A stretch of DNA of 51,994 nucleotides from Deltaproteobacteria bacterium (lineage in GTDB: Bacteria > Myxococcota_A > Polyangia > HGW-17). Location: positions 1-51,994 of the forward strand of contig JAFGWM010000080.1 in NCBI GenBank assembly GCA_016937155.1, written 5' to 3'. Both the position numbers and the translations under genes were made by a program. How positions within the stretch are numbered: the stretch's first letter is position 1; every line of letters starts with the position of its first letter. The notes beneath the pieces were generated by a model. The model was not told the origin of the DNA. It saw nothing but the letters and a program-made list of their open reading frames with translations, and did no database searches. Shown in pieces: positions 16,157 through 25,804 of the stretch.

Positions 16157-17329
16157 ATGAGCGTTAAAGCACAGATTGTTTTTCTTCTTAAATACTCCAT
16201 CCCACTTGTGATCTCACTGGTGATACAGTTTTTTTTAGTAAAAATATTTCTTAAAAAATTTCCATTCAGATCTTTTCAGGGGAAGCTCATTCTTGTTGCA
16301 GCATTAATATTTAACCTTTTATTTCTATTTATTTTTGCTGATTATATTCTGGGACTGACTCTTCCTGAAGACGTCTATCTGTATGTATTTGTGCCAGCAG
16401 TTGGGTATCAACTTGTTACAGGGCTTGGTGTTGTGTTTTATTTCCTGTCAAACATGTTTTCAGTTCTACAACCTCTTTTACGAGCGGATAAAAAAACAGA
16501 TTCCCTGCAAAATGCTGAAAGACGGGCCATTTTAGCCGGAGGAATTATATCTGCTGTAAGTACCGCTTTTTTCATAAGGGGTATTTTCAATGCAAGGGAT
16601 AATTACAGAATAAAAAGGGTGATAATTCATGTGTCCGGGTTAAAAAACTCTTTCACTGCAGCTCAAATAACCGATATACATGCCGGCTGGTTTTTTGGAA
16701 AAAAGAAAATCAGGGAACTCAGAAATGTAATTTCAGATCTCAATGCTGATCTGATATTTTTTACCGGTGACCAGCTCCATGGAAGTCACAAGGATTTTGT
16801 TTATCAACTTCGGGATGGTCTCGAAGGAATTTCCAGCCGATATGGAGTCTACCAGGTTTCCGGCAATCATGACCACCGCCTGGGAAAGGAAATTCTCTTT
16901 AGTGAACTTAGAAAAATTGGCATTACTTCTCTGGATAATGAAGTGAAAACATTAAGTATCAAAGGAGATAAGATTCAAATCGCAGGGATTGATGATATTT
17001 TCTACAAGGGTAATATTGAAACTGTACTTTCGCGCCTTGAACCATCGATCCCATCAATCCTGCTTTCCCACAGACCTGAAATACTTGATCATCCCGATGT
17101 GAATAACTTTGATGCTGTTTTAGCAGGACACACTCATGGTGGACAGATCTGCATCGCCGGAAAATGCGCTTCTGATTATGACAGCGGATACCGTTACGGC
17201 ATTTACAAACGCGGGAAAACAACCATGTTTATCAGCAGTGGAGCTGGTGTTACTGGACCACCTTTGAGATTTGGGAGCAAACCTGAAATTGCATTGATTA
17301 CATTCACAGGAGAAACCATTGACAGTTGA
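16157..17329 (+). CDS. Membrane-anchored metallophosphoesterase
   Basis: A 390-residue protein with four hydrophobic segments in the first 145 residues, then a calcineurin-like phosphoesterase (YkuE/YaeI-like). Metal ligands are visible in ITDIHAGW, FTGDQLHG, SGNHDHR, LLSHRPEIL and GHTHGGQI. In related proteins the domain acts on phospholipid or lipid-A precursor phosphates or nucleotides; no substrate can be assigned here. It overlaps the start of tilS by 11 bp. Confidence 0.9.
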   Translation: MSVKAQIVFLLKYSIPLVISLVIQFFLVKIFLKKFPFRSFQGKLILVAALIFNLLFLFIFADYILGLTLPEDVYLYVFVPAVGYQLVTGLGVVFYFLSNMFSVLQPLLRADKKTDSLQNAERRAILAGGIISAVSTAFFIRGIFNARDNYRIKRVIIHVSGLKNSFTAAQITDIHAGWFFGKKKIRELRNVISDLNADLIFFTGDQLHGSHKDFVYQLRDGLEGISSRYGVYQVSGNHDHRLGKEILFSELRKIGITSLDNEVKTLSIKGDKIQIAGIDDIFYKGNIETVLSRLEPSIPSILLSHRPEILDHPDVNNFDAVLAGHTHGGQICIAGKCASDYDSGYRYGIYKRGKTTMFISSGAGVTGPPLRFGSKPEIALITFTGETIDS

Positions 17330-18638
17330 TATTGTAAACACTCTTGAGTTGGAACTTAAAAATATTTCCGCTGATGAAAAAACAGGGTTTCTTTTGGGAT
17401 GCAGTGGAGGAGCTGACTCCACCGCACTTTTACACGCGTTTTGCAGCCTGATACATCTTAATTTACACTTTGAGGTATGCACTGTTAATCACGGCATTCG
17501 AGAAGAAGGTGCAAAAGATGCACAATTCGTTGAAAAAATATGTGCCGGTTATGGTATCAGATGCCACACCGTAAACGGTGATCTGGGAGTTGAATCCAGT
17601 GAAGACAAGGCGAGGGAATTCAGACATTCATCCTTCCAAGCCATTCTGGAAAAAGAAAAACTTGATTACATTGTGCTTGCTCACAACAGTGATGATCAGG
17701 CTGAGACAATACTTATGCGAATAATCAGAGGAACCGGAATAAGGGGACTGAAGGGTATGGGAAAACTGGATGGAAATATTTTCAGGCCTTTTCTCGGTAT
17801 TTCAAGGGATGAGATCCTGTTCTGGCTCATGGGAAATTCCCACATGTGGCATGAGGATATAACAAATCAGAAGGATATTTATTTTCGAAATCGGGTCAGA
17901 AATACCCTGTTTCCACTTATGGAGAAAGAAAACAGCGGTATAAAAACAGCACTTATAAACCTGGGTAAGGCATCGAAGGAATCAGAGGAAATCATAAACG
18001 GTGTATTGTATAACCTGATTGAAAACGCCATTAATCTTCCATGGGGGGTGTGTATCAGACACTCGGAGCTCTTATCCTGTACCCCGGCGCTGATTAATGA
18101 ATTTGTGAGAGAGAAATGGCGTGAGTTTACAGCATCCGGAGAACTTTCAAGACAATCAGTGGAATCATGCACAGAATCAATTCTTCAGAAGAAATCCTTT
18201 TCAAATGAATTTCTTCCTGGAGGAGTCAGAATTTCATGGTTAGGTAAATTTGTTTATATTGGAAATGAAATACCAGATGGTTCAATGGATTCGGTTATAA
18301 TTGGATCCCCTGAAGTTATTGTTAAAACTCCATTCAGAGGTTCTTTTTATCTTGAGGAAAATCCCCATGGGGAAATTTCCGTTTCCAGTTTTCCCATCAC
18401 TGTGCGAACCAGAAAACCGGGAGATCATATTAAGAGAATGCACATGGGTATGGTAAGCCTTAAAAGCATTTATGCATCCTATCCAGTCAAAATGAGAGAC
18501 AGTCTTCTGATATTCGAGGAACCCGAAGGGAAAATAATCTGGGCGGAAGGAGCGGGAAAAGCATTTGGAGTTGAAGGGACGTCATACAGTATCAACTGGA
18601 TAGATTCTGTTTATGATCCCGAGTTTTTTCGAATGTAG
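17319..18638 (+). CDS. tilS: tRNA(Ile)-lysidine synthase TilS
   Basis: Converts cytidine 34 of tRNA-Ile(CAU) to lysidine, using ATP. The PP-loop SGGADS is in LLGCSGGADSTALLHAF near residue 30, followed by AHNSDDQAETILMRIIRGTGIRGLKGM. The C-terminal substrate-binding domain contains TVRTRKPGDHI. The TTG start is preceded by AGGAGA with good spacing. The protein is 439 residues, a normal length. Its 3' end overlaps the convergent prkA gene by 28 bp. Confidence 0.94.
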   Translation: MTVDIVNTLELELKNISADEKTGFLLGCSGGADSTALLHAFCSLIHLNLHFEVCTVNHGIREEGAKDAQFVEKICAGYGIRCHTVNGDLGVESSEDKAREFRHSSFQAILEKEKLDYIVLAHNSDDQAETILMRIIRGTGIRGLKGMGKLDGNIFRPFLGISRDEILFWLMGNSHMWHEDITNQKDIYFRNRVRNTLFPLMEKENSGIKTALINLGKASKESEEIINGVLYNLIENAINLPWGVCIRHSELLSCTPALINEFVREKWREFTASGELSRQSVESCTESILQKKSFSNEFLPGGVRISWLGKFVYIGNEIPDGSMDSVIIGSPEVIVKTPFRGSFYLEENPHGEISVSSFPITVRTRKPGDHIKRMHMGMVSLKSIYASYPVKMRDSLLIFEEPEGKIIWAEGAGKAFGVEGTSYSINWIDSVYDPEFFRM

Positions 18639-20803
18639 TACTCAACTGCTTCCAGCATGGATTCTGTCGAATAACCTTTCTGCTTCATAGCTGAAGTAAA
18701 CTGTTCGACTGTCTCCTTTAAATCTGAATCCTTAAGGTTTGTACCCTCACCATGATAAGTAATAATCAGTTCCAGAATCCTGATGAGTTGCTGCTTCCTT
18801 GTTGAGAGATTCTTCTGATTTATCCTGTTCAACTCAGGAGAGAAAATCTTCAGATAATCAGGATTATCATTGGGAAAATCAATCTTATAGGCTCCTATCC
18901 TTGAAATACAGTTTGAACGGAATTCATGAACGTCTTCTTTAATATCCAGTTCTTCCTCAAATTCCGCCATCATCTTTTCACTTGCTTCATGATATGCCCC
19001 TGTGACTTCATCCTTGATTTTTTCACCTTTGACATAGTGTATTACCATATTGATATACCCGCTAAGCCGCTCCATCATTTTTTCAGATTTAATCAAACCG
19101 GCACTTGACCACAGATCAGAACTCACCAGTTCCTCCCAGTGTTTCCGTGCAAACTCCAGAATTGCATCGGAATCGTGATATCCACCTTCCTGAGCTGGAT
19201 AGTTTAAAAATTCATGTGTGTTTTTATCCTTGTATAATTTTTCAATCTCAGTAAACACACTCAATACACTTACAAAAGATAGTTCATATCTGGTCATTGC
19301 TCTAAGAAGAATACTTCTTACCAGCCGAGGACTAGCTCCGATACCACCTTCATATATGATATTACTAAGCATTTGAAACTTAAGTTCAGGAAGTACAGCC
19401 TTGACCTGCTGAGCTGTTTTTGTATGATATCTGGCAGGAAGTTCATTATTTCCATAAAGTTTAGCTTTTTCATACACAGTGAGTTCACTGAGAATACTAC
19501 CGATATCCGGATCATCATACTGAGGTTTCACCAGCCTGGACATAACGGCCCAGATACTTACAGTTTCAAGAACATGAGGCGCTATTTCAGATTCTTCCCC
19601 ACGGGAAGTTAAAAATCTATCCTGAATATTTTTTTCCTGATTATAATCCAAAAGATAAGGCATTTTAATAAATTCACTGCGCCCTTCAAAACTGGAAAAA
19701 TCACTTGTTTCAGTAAATGCCAGCAACTGTCTGTCGTTTACAGTTGCACTAAAACAGATATCAAACTGCAGTATTGTCATTTCAAGATTAAGAAAACCCT
19801 CTTCCAGAGTGTTTATAAGATATTTGAATCCCTCGAGTGGTTTCTTAAAAAGATCTGCAAATTCAATCAGCCCTCTGTTTGCATCCACCAAATCTCCATA
19901 ATAACGATAAAGCTCCTGATTCTGAAGCGCAGGAGGCAGGGATCCCAGAGAATGATCACTTGTCAACTGTCTTATATGGGCATCCGCAGCCATTTTAGGT
20001 TCAGAGGTGATTATTCCTCTGCGGTACCTTCTGGAAAGAAAATACCTTTCAACCTGTACGTATTTAAAAACTTCAGAAATCCCTGTGGAGGAAGACATGA
20101 ACAGAGCATCAAATATCTGTTTGTTACGGGGATTCAAATCACTTCTCAGAAGCCACTCAGGAACTCTCTTCCCATCGGTATAATCCAGAAGTATCTCTTC
20201 ACGTTTTTCCTGAGGAATAAGATAGAGCGGGTGGTCTTTCATTTCATCAGGCAGGAGTGCGTCTATGGCGTTCCCATCAAGGTGCGCATAACTGTCCATT
20301 GTGTTTGCAGAAGAAGAATTTCCCTTACCAAATCCTATTCCTTTGGGGACAATGCTCGCGGCCGGGAATATCCAGTTAAATTTAAAAACCGCACCTTCAT
20401 CCGTACGGGAATATGCCTCCAACCCTCTTGAAAGAAGTCTGAAAAATGTGGATTTGGCACTGCCATTGGGTCCGTGAAGAATAAAAATCTTTGGAGCTCT
20501 TGCCATGGTTCCCTGACTTTCCAGAAAACTGTAAAAGGCGTTCTGGGCTTCTTCCTGTCCAATCAGAGGATCCCGTCCCTCGTCAAATGGAGCATCAAAC
20601 ATATTAAAACGGCGGATTTTTTCGCCATTCACAGTAATCATCTCAGAGCCGAAATAATCCAGACAGTCTCTGATATATTCCAGAGTTCCCCTCATGTTAC
20701 GACCGGGATTTTCACGTACCAACTGGAGATATTCATCAAACGAATAAACATTTCTGCTAAATGCAGTATCAAGCTTCTTTCTGAAATCAGTATTAGTTTC
20801 CAT
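18611..20803 (-). CDS. prkA: PrkA-family AAA+ serine protein kinase / protease
   Basis: A 730-residue PrkA. The N-terminal AAA domain carries a Walker A in FILHGPNGSAKSTFFRLL near residue 105, preceded by DPLIGQEEA. The remainder shows the PrkA core (RPGIVEF-like GLIEFADLFKKPLEGFKYLI, YEVSFVS-like region and helical C-terminus). ATG 20803 is preferred over a TTG at 20866, because GGGGAG lies upstream. PrkA proteins respond to starvation or stress and are often linked to YeaH/SpoVR partners; neither partner is in the window. Converges on tilS with a 28-bp antisense overlap. Confidence 0.9.
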   Translation of the reverse strand: METNTDFRKKLDTAFSRNVYSFDEYLQLVRENPGRNMRGTLEYIRDCLDYFGSEMITVNGEKIRRFNMFDAPFDEGRDPLIGQEEAQNAFYSFLESQGTMARAPKIFILHGPNGSAKSTFFRLLSRGLEAYSRTDEGAVFKFNWIFPAASIVPKGIGFGKGNSSSANTMDSYAHLDGNAIDALLPDEMKDHPLYLIPQEKREEILLDYTDGKRVPEWLLRSDLNPRNKQIFDALFMSSSTGISEVFKYVQVERYFLSRRYRRGIITSEPKMAADAHIRQLTSDHSLGSLPPALQNQELYRYYGDLVDANRGLIEFADLFKKPLEGFKYLINTLEEGFLNLEMTILQFDICFSATVNDRQLLAFTETSDFSSFEGRSEFIKMPYLLDYNQEKNIQDRFLTSRGEESEIAPHVLETVSIWAVMSRLVKPQYDDPDIGSILSELTVYEKAKLYGNNELPARYHTKTAQQVKAVLPELKFQMLSNIIYEGGIGASPRLVRSILLRAMTRYELSFVSVLSVFTEIEKLYKDKNTHEFLNYPAQEGGYHDSDAILEFARKHWEELVSSDLWSSAGLIKSEKMMERLSGYINMVIHYVKGEKIKDEVTGAYHEASEKMMAEFEEELDIKEDVHEFRSNCISRIGAYKIDFPNDNPDYLKIFSPELNRINQKNLSTRKQQLIRILELIITYHGEGTNLKDSDLKETVEQFTSAMKQKGYSTESMLEAVEYYIRKNSGS

Positions 20804-20932
20804 AACTACAAATCTCCCCGGCGTTTCACATGAAACGACACTGGTTACGAAATAAATATTTTCCAAATCTATACACTGAGAGTTTAGTACACTTGGGGGG
20901 ATTTTTAAAATATTAAATACCTGAGAAAAGAA

Positions 20933-22036
20933 TCAGTCCAGAATTGCATATTTTTCTACCACTGATTGAAGTTCTGTTATGAAAACATCAATCTCATCTT
21001 TCGTATTCATCACACTTACGGCCACCCGGACATAACCTCTGTCCATTCGTGCACCGACAGATTTAAGAGATCTCGACAGCCCCCCTTTGGAACTTCCACA
21101 TGCACTTGACCACGAAATAGCTATATTTTTCATGTCCATAGCTCTTGCGATTATCTCCCCCCTCAGACCAGGAAGAGATATACTGAAAATCCAGGGTACT
21201 CTGTTGTCTTTACTTACTGTGAATTCCAAATCCTTCACTTTTCCAAGTTTTTCCGATGTATAACTGCACAGTTCCAAAAATTCGTCGTTACGGCGTCTTA
21301 GGGTTAGTTCAAGAGCCCTGACTGTGGCCGCCGCTCCATGCAGATTTATCGTGCCACTTATTAAAGTCTGCTGCTCTCCACCCTTTACAAAAAAGGATTT
21401 CACTGAATTTTTTCTGCATATAAGTATTCCACTACCCACCGGTCCATGAAATTTATGAGCACTCATGGTTATGAAATCAATATTTTCAATTGATTGAGGC
21501 CAGGTCATATATGAAATTCCCTGAGAAGCATCAACATGAAAACGGCTTGAAGGACTCAATAAACTGATTAATTCCGCAGCTTTCTCTACATTCTGTCGAC
21601 ATCCAAGCTCATTACTGACAAGCATTAGCGAGACAAGATCGACTTTTTCCTCCTTTAAAACATTGGCGAGCTCATCAAGATCATACAAACCTTCCCTGTT
21701 GCATTTAATCACACTGTTTTTTGGAAGTTCAGTAACCGGTTTGTAAATGCTGGGATGTTCCAGAATTCCACAAACAGTAATTCCTTCATCTGAAGAAATC
21801 TCTGAAACAACAGCGTTGTTTCCCACTGAGCCAGAAGCGAAAATAACTTCATGTGTGTCCCCAATGGAAAGAAGTTTTTTTACTTTTTCCCTGAGTTCAG
21901 TAAATCTTGCCGCTGCCTTTTTGCCCATTTGGTGAGAACTGGATGGATTTCCAGGGAAATTCTCGATGGAATCAGTATATTCACTCACCACCTCTTTAAA
22001 AATCTCAGTTGTTGCTGCGTTATCAAGATAGATCAT
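20933..22036 (-). CDS. Cysteine desulfurase (NifS/IscS-like, class V aminotransferase)
   Basis: A 367-residue PLP enzyme that moves sulfur from cysteine to a protein persulfide. It begins MIYLDNAATTEI, with the PLP Lys in SAHKFHGPVGSG and the catalytic Cys in SSACGSSKGG followed by a short loop. HVDASQGI is also conserved. Its start overlaps the lnt stop by 4 bp (ATGA), so it is translated with lnt. No iscU or other cluster-assembly gene is adjacent; tRNA thiolation is a possible alternative use. Confidence 0.92.
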   Translation of the reverse strand: MIYLDNAATTEIFKEVVSEYTDSIENFPGNPSSSHQMGKKAAARFTELREKVKKLLSIGDTHEVIFASGSVGNNAVVSEISSDEGITVCGILEHPSIYKPVTELPKNSVIKCNREGLYDLDELANVLKEEKVDLVSLMLVSNELGCRQNVEKAAELISLLSPSSRFHVDASQGISYMTWPQSIENIDFITMSAHKFHGPVGSGILICRKNSVKSFFVKGGEQQTLISGTINLHGAAATVRALELTLRRRNDEFLELCSYTSEKLGKVKDLEFTVSKDNRVPWIFSISLPGLRGEIIARAMDMKNIAISWSSACGSSKGGLSRSLKSVGARMDRGYVRVAVSVMNTKDEIDVFITELQSVVEKYAILD

Positions 22037-23862
22037 TTTCGTGATTTCTTTCGTTTCCTCTTTTGAGAACTATTTGTGGTTTTAATGCTGTCCTTATTAA
22101 TTTCCGACGTATTTACTGAAATTTCCGGGCTTTTTTCAGATTTTTTCCTGAACAGTTTTAAGATACTGTCTCTCTTCTTTTTCAAAATTACGCCCGAAAC
22201 GAAAAGTAGTGAAAGCACTGAAAAAAGATTTCCAAATGTGGTGAAAAAAGTACTACGATGTTCCATAACGGGAACCTTGTCGTAAACAATGTATCCTGAA
22301 GGCCACCCTGTCAGTTTCCATACACCCTTTCGCTGATTCTCCAGTTTAAAAGTATTGAGTTCCTTGAGAAATTTGCCGCCTCCAACGCGGGGTTGAGGAT
22401 CACTTATCGGGTCTCCTGAAGGCACATGAACGCCTACTTTTCCAGCAGCACTTACAAATGCACTTATACCAATATTCACATTTCTTATCATGGGAAGTCT
22501 GGTTTCCACAGTCCTGAAAATAGCAAGGGCAAAATGCTGAAACGGCTCCTGTGTTGCACCAAACCAGGCATCATTTGTAATATTGACAAGTATATTAGGT
22601 TTGTGCTTCTTAAGCCTGTTTGAATATTCAGGAAGGATATCCTCATAACAAATCATGGGGCCAAGCTTTACACTGATTTCTGAATTCCCTGTTTTAACAT
22701 TTCCCAGTACCAGATTTTCAACACTGGTACCTCTACTCATGTTACTCATCCGATGAGCCTTAAAAAAATCATGTAAAAAAGGCATATAATCATAAAACGG
22801 AATATATTCACCGAACATCAGGAGCCAATTCTTATCATAACGGTGGGTTATTTTTCCTTCTCTGTCCATGAGTATTGCACTGTTGTACACTTTTTTGTCG
22901 TCACCCTTACCGGAAGTTGTGGCTACACCCATAAAAATTGGTGTTGTGAATCCTCTCCTTATTTTTCTCATATCATAACGCCCCGGAGGATCTGAAAAAT
23001 CCCCGGTAGCATCACGGGAAATATGATAGGGATAACTGCTTTCCGACCAGACAATAAGATCCAGTTTGTCTATTTCACCTTTTTTCTGAAGATTTTCAGT
23101 TTCCGAGCTCAGTTTCTGATGAACAAGAAGCTGTTTTTGCGCAAAATATCTTTCTCCCGGAGGGTGAATACCCATCATCGGTTGAATCATTGCAACTCCT
23201 ATAACAGGTGATTTTTTCTCAAGCTTCTCAATGTCAGATATTCGCCAGTGCGACCACCCAAGAACTGCCAGAATAATAACCAGGGGAAGTACAATATGGT
23301 ATTCAAATTTCCTTGTTCTGAAAAGGACATAAAGATTAAAGATAAGACCACTGGACATCAGAATAAGAGAACTGACACCTATTGGACCTGTAAATTCCGC
23401 AATCTGTATTGAATGAGGCACATATGCCTGAGTTATTGCAAAATACCATGGAAATATTAGAGGAAAAACATATTCAACACTGGCTGCCACAAGAGCGCTG
23501 CTGAGCCACACCGGAATTCGTGTGTTATCCCGAAACCAGGTGAAAAGAAGTGCGAACAGTCCAAATATAATACCCTGATAAAGGTTATAAAGTGCACATA
23601 TAGGAAATGCCACTATCCAGGGAAGGGAGCCAAATTTTACAATTAGATCTGTAATCCATGGAAAACCACCCATCATCGCAACGAAACCACCGGCAAGACC
23701 AATAAAAAAGGCCTCTTTTCCTTTCCTGCCTCTGAGTGCGAAAAACATTGGAACCATTGCAAACCAGCCGGCCCACCAGAAAGGATATGGTGGACATGCA
23801 AGAAACCATATTGCGCCACTGAGAGCAGATAGCACATAAGGAACAAGTTTTCTGTAGTTCAT
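22033..23862 (-). CDS. lnt: Apolipoprotein N-acyltransferase Lnt
   Basis: Adds the third acyl chain to lipoproteins in the inner membrane. The first 190 residues are a multi-pass membrane region. The nitrilase domain follows, with the catalytic Glu in VWSESSYP, Lys in YDKNWLLMFGEYIPF and Cys in GPMICYEDI. The C-terminus has one more membrane segment and an unusual tail of about 60 residues that is Lys/Ser/Asn-rich and ends RKRKKSRK. AAGGA precedes the start. The enzyme implies a Gram-negative lipoprotein pathway, matching several lipobox proteins in the window. Confidence 0.94.
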   Translation of the reverse strand: MNYRKLVPYVLSALSGAIWFLACPPYPFWWAGWFAMVPMFFALRGRKGKEAFFIGLAGGFVAMMGGFPWITDLIVKFGSLPWIVAFPICALYNLYQGIIFGLFALLFTWFRDNTRIPVWLSSALVAASVEYVFPLIFPWYFAITQAYVPHSIQIAEFTGPIGVSSLILMSSGLIFNLYVLFRTRKFEYHIVLPLVIILAVLGWSHWRISDIEKLEKKSPVIGVAMIQPMMGIHPPGERYFAQKQLLVHQKLSSETENLQKKGEIDKLDLIVWSESSYPYHISRDATGDFSDPPGRYDMRKIRRGFTTPIFMGVATTSGKGDDKKVYNSAILMDREGKITHRYDKNWLLMFGEYIPFYDYMPFLHDFFKAHRMSNMSRGTSVENLVLGNVKTGNSEISVKLGPMICYEDILPEYSNRLKKHKPNILVNITNDAWFGATQEPFQHFALAIFRTVETRLPMIRNVNIGISAFVSAAGKVGVHVPSGDPISDPQPRVGGGKFLKELNTFKLENQRKGVWKLTGWPSGYIVYDKVPVMEHRSTFFTTFGNLFSVLSLLFVSGVILKKKRDSILKLFRKKSEKSPEISVNTSEINKDSIKTTNSSQKRKRKKSRK

Positions 23863-23900
23863 AGTCTTATCCTTTTTTGCATAAGAATATTGTTTTAACA

Positions 23901-23912
23901 GGTAATATTACC
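23901..23912. promoter_or_regulatory. Palindrome GGTAATATTACC near lnt promoter
   Basis: A perfect 12-bp palindrome about 40 bp upstream of the lnt start. It could be a repressor or activator site for lnt; chance occurrence in AT-rich DNA cannot be excluded. Confidence 0.3.
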
Positions 23913-24038
23913 CGAAGGGGGAATCTATCAGGGACAATGAGTTTGACAAGGAAAATTCCCGACACAAAAATTACTATAAATAATTTCAGTCAGAACACTC
24001 ACTAACTGACCCTTAATAATTTCATATAAAATAAATTA

Positions 24039-24068
24039 TTTACAACTGTTGAGCTGTTAATCTATACT
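24039..24068 (+). promoter_or_regulatory. Candidate promoter for the ECF sigma operon
   Basis: TTTACA (24039-24044), 18 bp, TATACT (24063-24068), about 100 bp upstream of the sigma gene. It fits a sigma-70 type site; no autoregulatory ECF-type AAC motif was recognised. Confidence 0.35.
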
Positions 24069-24170
24069 CCGTTCGGCAGAATTCTGGAGTTTTAAGATTA
24101 TTTTTTTATTATTAATGTTTCCAGAGGCAACTCTACCTGAATTTATTGGTCATTAAAGGAAGCAGGTGTT

Positions 24171-24701
24171 ATGGGTCGTCCATTTGAAGAACTTGAAAAA
24201 CTGTATATTGAAAATAAAGACATGGTTTACAGAGTGTGTCTTAGATTCAGTTACGGCGATTCAGAATGGGCTTCAGACAGGATGCAGGAGGTTTTCCTTA
24301 AACTGGCTGATAAGTGGCATGATTTGCCTGATATTAATCATCCAAAGTCATTTATCTACAGGACAACGTTCAACCTCTGCGTCAATAACATCAAGAGAAA
24401 GAAGAATCTCCTGAAACTTTTTGCGAAATTCTTCAACTCAGATGTTATAGATTCTGTATCCGGAGAAGATTACATACCACCTGATAAAAGTGCAGAGGAC
24501 AACGAAATGCTTAAACAACTGGATAAGGCACTTTCGGTCCTGGACGAAAAACAGAGGATGGCGGTAATCATGTATTATTTTGAAGATGTAGAAATTCCGG
24601 AAATTGCCAGAATTCTTGGGATAAACAAGGGAACCGTCTCCCGCCGGCTAAAATCCGCCAGAGAAAAACTGGCCAGAGAACTCGGGAAGGATCTTGACTG
24701 A
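24171..24701 (+). CDS. ECF-type RNA polymerase sigma factor
   Basis: A 176-residue sigma-70 family member with region 2 (ENKDMVYRVCLRFSYGDSEWASDRMQEVFLKL, and FIYRTTFNLCVN) and region 4 (LDEKQRMAVIMYYFEDVEIPEIARILGINKGTVSRRLKSAREKL, a helix-turn-helix). GGAAGCAGG lies just upstream. The stop overlaps the start of the FecR-like gene by one base (TGATG), the usual sigma/anti-sigma arrangement. Target promoters are unknown. Confidence 0.93.
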   Translation: MGRPFEELEKLYIENKDMVYRVCLRFSYGDSEWASDRMQEVFLKLADKWHDLPDINHPKSFIYRTTFNLCVNNIKRKKNLLKLFAKFFNSDVIDSVSGEDYIPPDKSAEDNEMLKQLDKALSVLDEKQRMAVIMYYFEDVEIPEIARILGINKGTVSRRLKSAREKLARELGKDLD

Positions 24702-25663
24702 TGTCTGATTTATCTAAGGACCCGGCGTTACAGTCTGAGAAAAAACAGCATTTATCAACAAAGGCTCCCGATATTGATGCAAAACTTCTGCTGATGATGA
24801 GAGCAAGATATAATGACAGACTGAAAACTTCATCCCGGATTTCATTGATTCCCGTATTCGCTTCTCTTTCACTTGTTATTTTTATCACCGGAGCTTTTTA
24901 TTTTTATACAATCCGTAAAACAGAAGATATTTCAATAAGTAAAATTACTCCTTTCAGGCTGACAGGAATAATGTCATTTAAGACAGAAAAGAAAAATATA
25001 TCCCCCAAAGATACCGGAAATAATACTGTCATTGTGAAAAACTCCACTCCTGTAATAAAAAAAGCTGTTTTCCCGAAAGGCGATCATGCTCTTGAAGCGG
25101 GTATCAGAATAAGCGTTAACAATGAATCTTCCGTCAGTTATTCAGGCAACAAAGTTACTGTACATAAAGGTGATTTGGTTTTTCATGTAACTGAGAGAAA
25201 AAAAGGGGAAAATCTTATAGTTCATTCAGGGAATATTTTGATTACTGTCAAGGGAACAGTATTCAGGGTTATAAAAACAGATAAAATTTCAAAAGTATTC
25301 TTAATGAAGGGTTCAGTAGAAGTCACTGATGGTAAGACAAAAAAACTTCTGCTCCCTGGAGAATCATTCCCGGATGTATCCAGAAAGCTTTACACTCTCA
25401 AACAGGTTCACAGAAAACTTTCAAGTCTGAGAGCACTAAGCCGTCATGCTGAAGCAGCAGCTTATCTGAGAAAAGTCATAAGTCGAATCACGCCCCCCGA
25501 TAGTCCGGAATCGCTGTTTATCGATCTTGCTTCCATTGAGGGAGCCCATTTGAAAAACTGGAATCTGGCTTGTTCCACGCTGAAAAAATATCGAAAAAGA
25601 TACCCCAAGGGTTCATCAAAGCTCGCTGCAGATATGCTGTGGAACCGTTACAGGTGTAACTGA
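24701..25663 (+). CDS. FecR-like membrane protein, probable regulator of the adjacent sigma factor
   Basis: A 320-residue protein with a cytoplasmic N-terminus of about 45 residues, one membrane segment (ISLIPVFASLSLVIFITGAFYFY) and a periplasmic FecR domain near residues 140-230 (HKGDLVFHVTERKKGENLIVHSGNILITVKGTVFRVI..KVFLMKGSVEV). The C-terminal 80 residues look like a short helical, TPR-like tail. FecR proteins sense a periplasmic signal and hold or activate an ECF sigma; no TonB receptor gene is nearby, unlike classical iron systems. Confidence 0.8.
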   Translation: MSDLSKDPALQSEKKQHLSTKAPDIDAKLLLMMRARYNDRLKTSSRISLIPVFASLSLVIFITGAFYFYTIRKTEDISISKITPFRLTGIMSFKTEKKNISPKDTGNNTVIVKNSTPVIKKAVFPKGDHALEAGIRISVNNESSVSYSGNKVTVHKGDLVFHVTERKKGENLIVHSGNILITVKGTVFRVIKTDKISKVFLMKGSVEVTDGKTKKLLLPGESFPDVSRKLYTLKQVHRKLSSLRALSRHAEAAAYLRKVISRITPPDSPESLFIDLASIEGAHLKNWNLACSTLKKYRKRYPKGSSKLAADMLWNRYRCN

Positions 25664-25804
25664 GATCTCTGTGTATATTTTTCAAAACACCAAGTGTTTC
25701 AATATTATACCTATCTGGTAAGTTTCAACATCAGTTATCGTTAAAAATAATATTTTTATTTCCGAGAATTATACTGTGAGGAATACAGTTCAGGAGATTT
25801 ATAA

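Larger units (their letters stand above)
23863..24170. other. Divergent intergenic region between lnt and the ECF sigma gene
   Basis: 308 bp with no gene. It contains a perfect 12-bp palindrome GGTAATATTACC at 23901-23912, close to the lnt start, and a candidate promoter for the sigma gene at 24039-24068. The rest is AT-rich and shows no further clear structure. Confidence 0.6.

Noticed and set aside
25685-25699. Small hairpin AAACAC-CAA-GTGTTT after the FecR-like gene
   Set aside because: No U-tract follows and the stem is A/T-rich, so a terminator is not supported.
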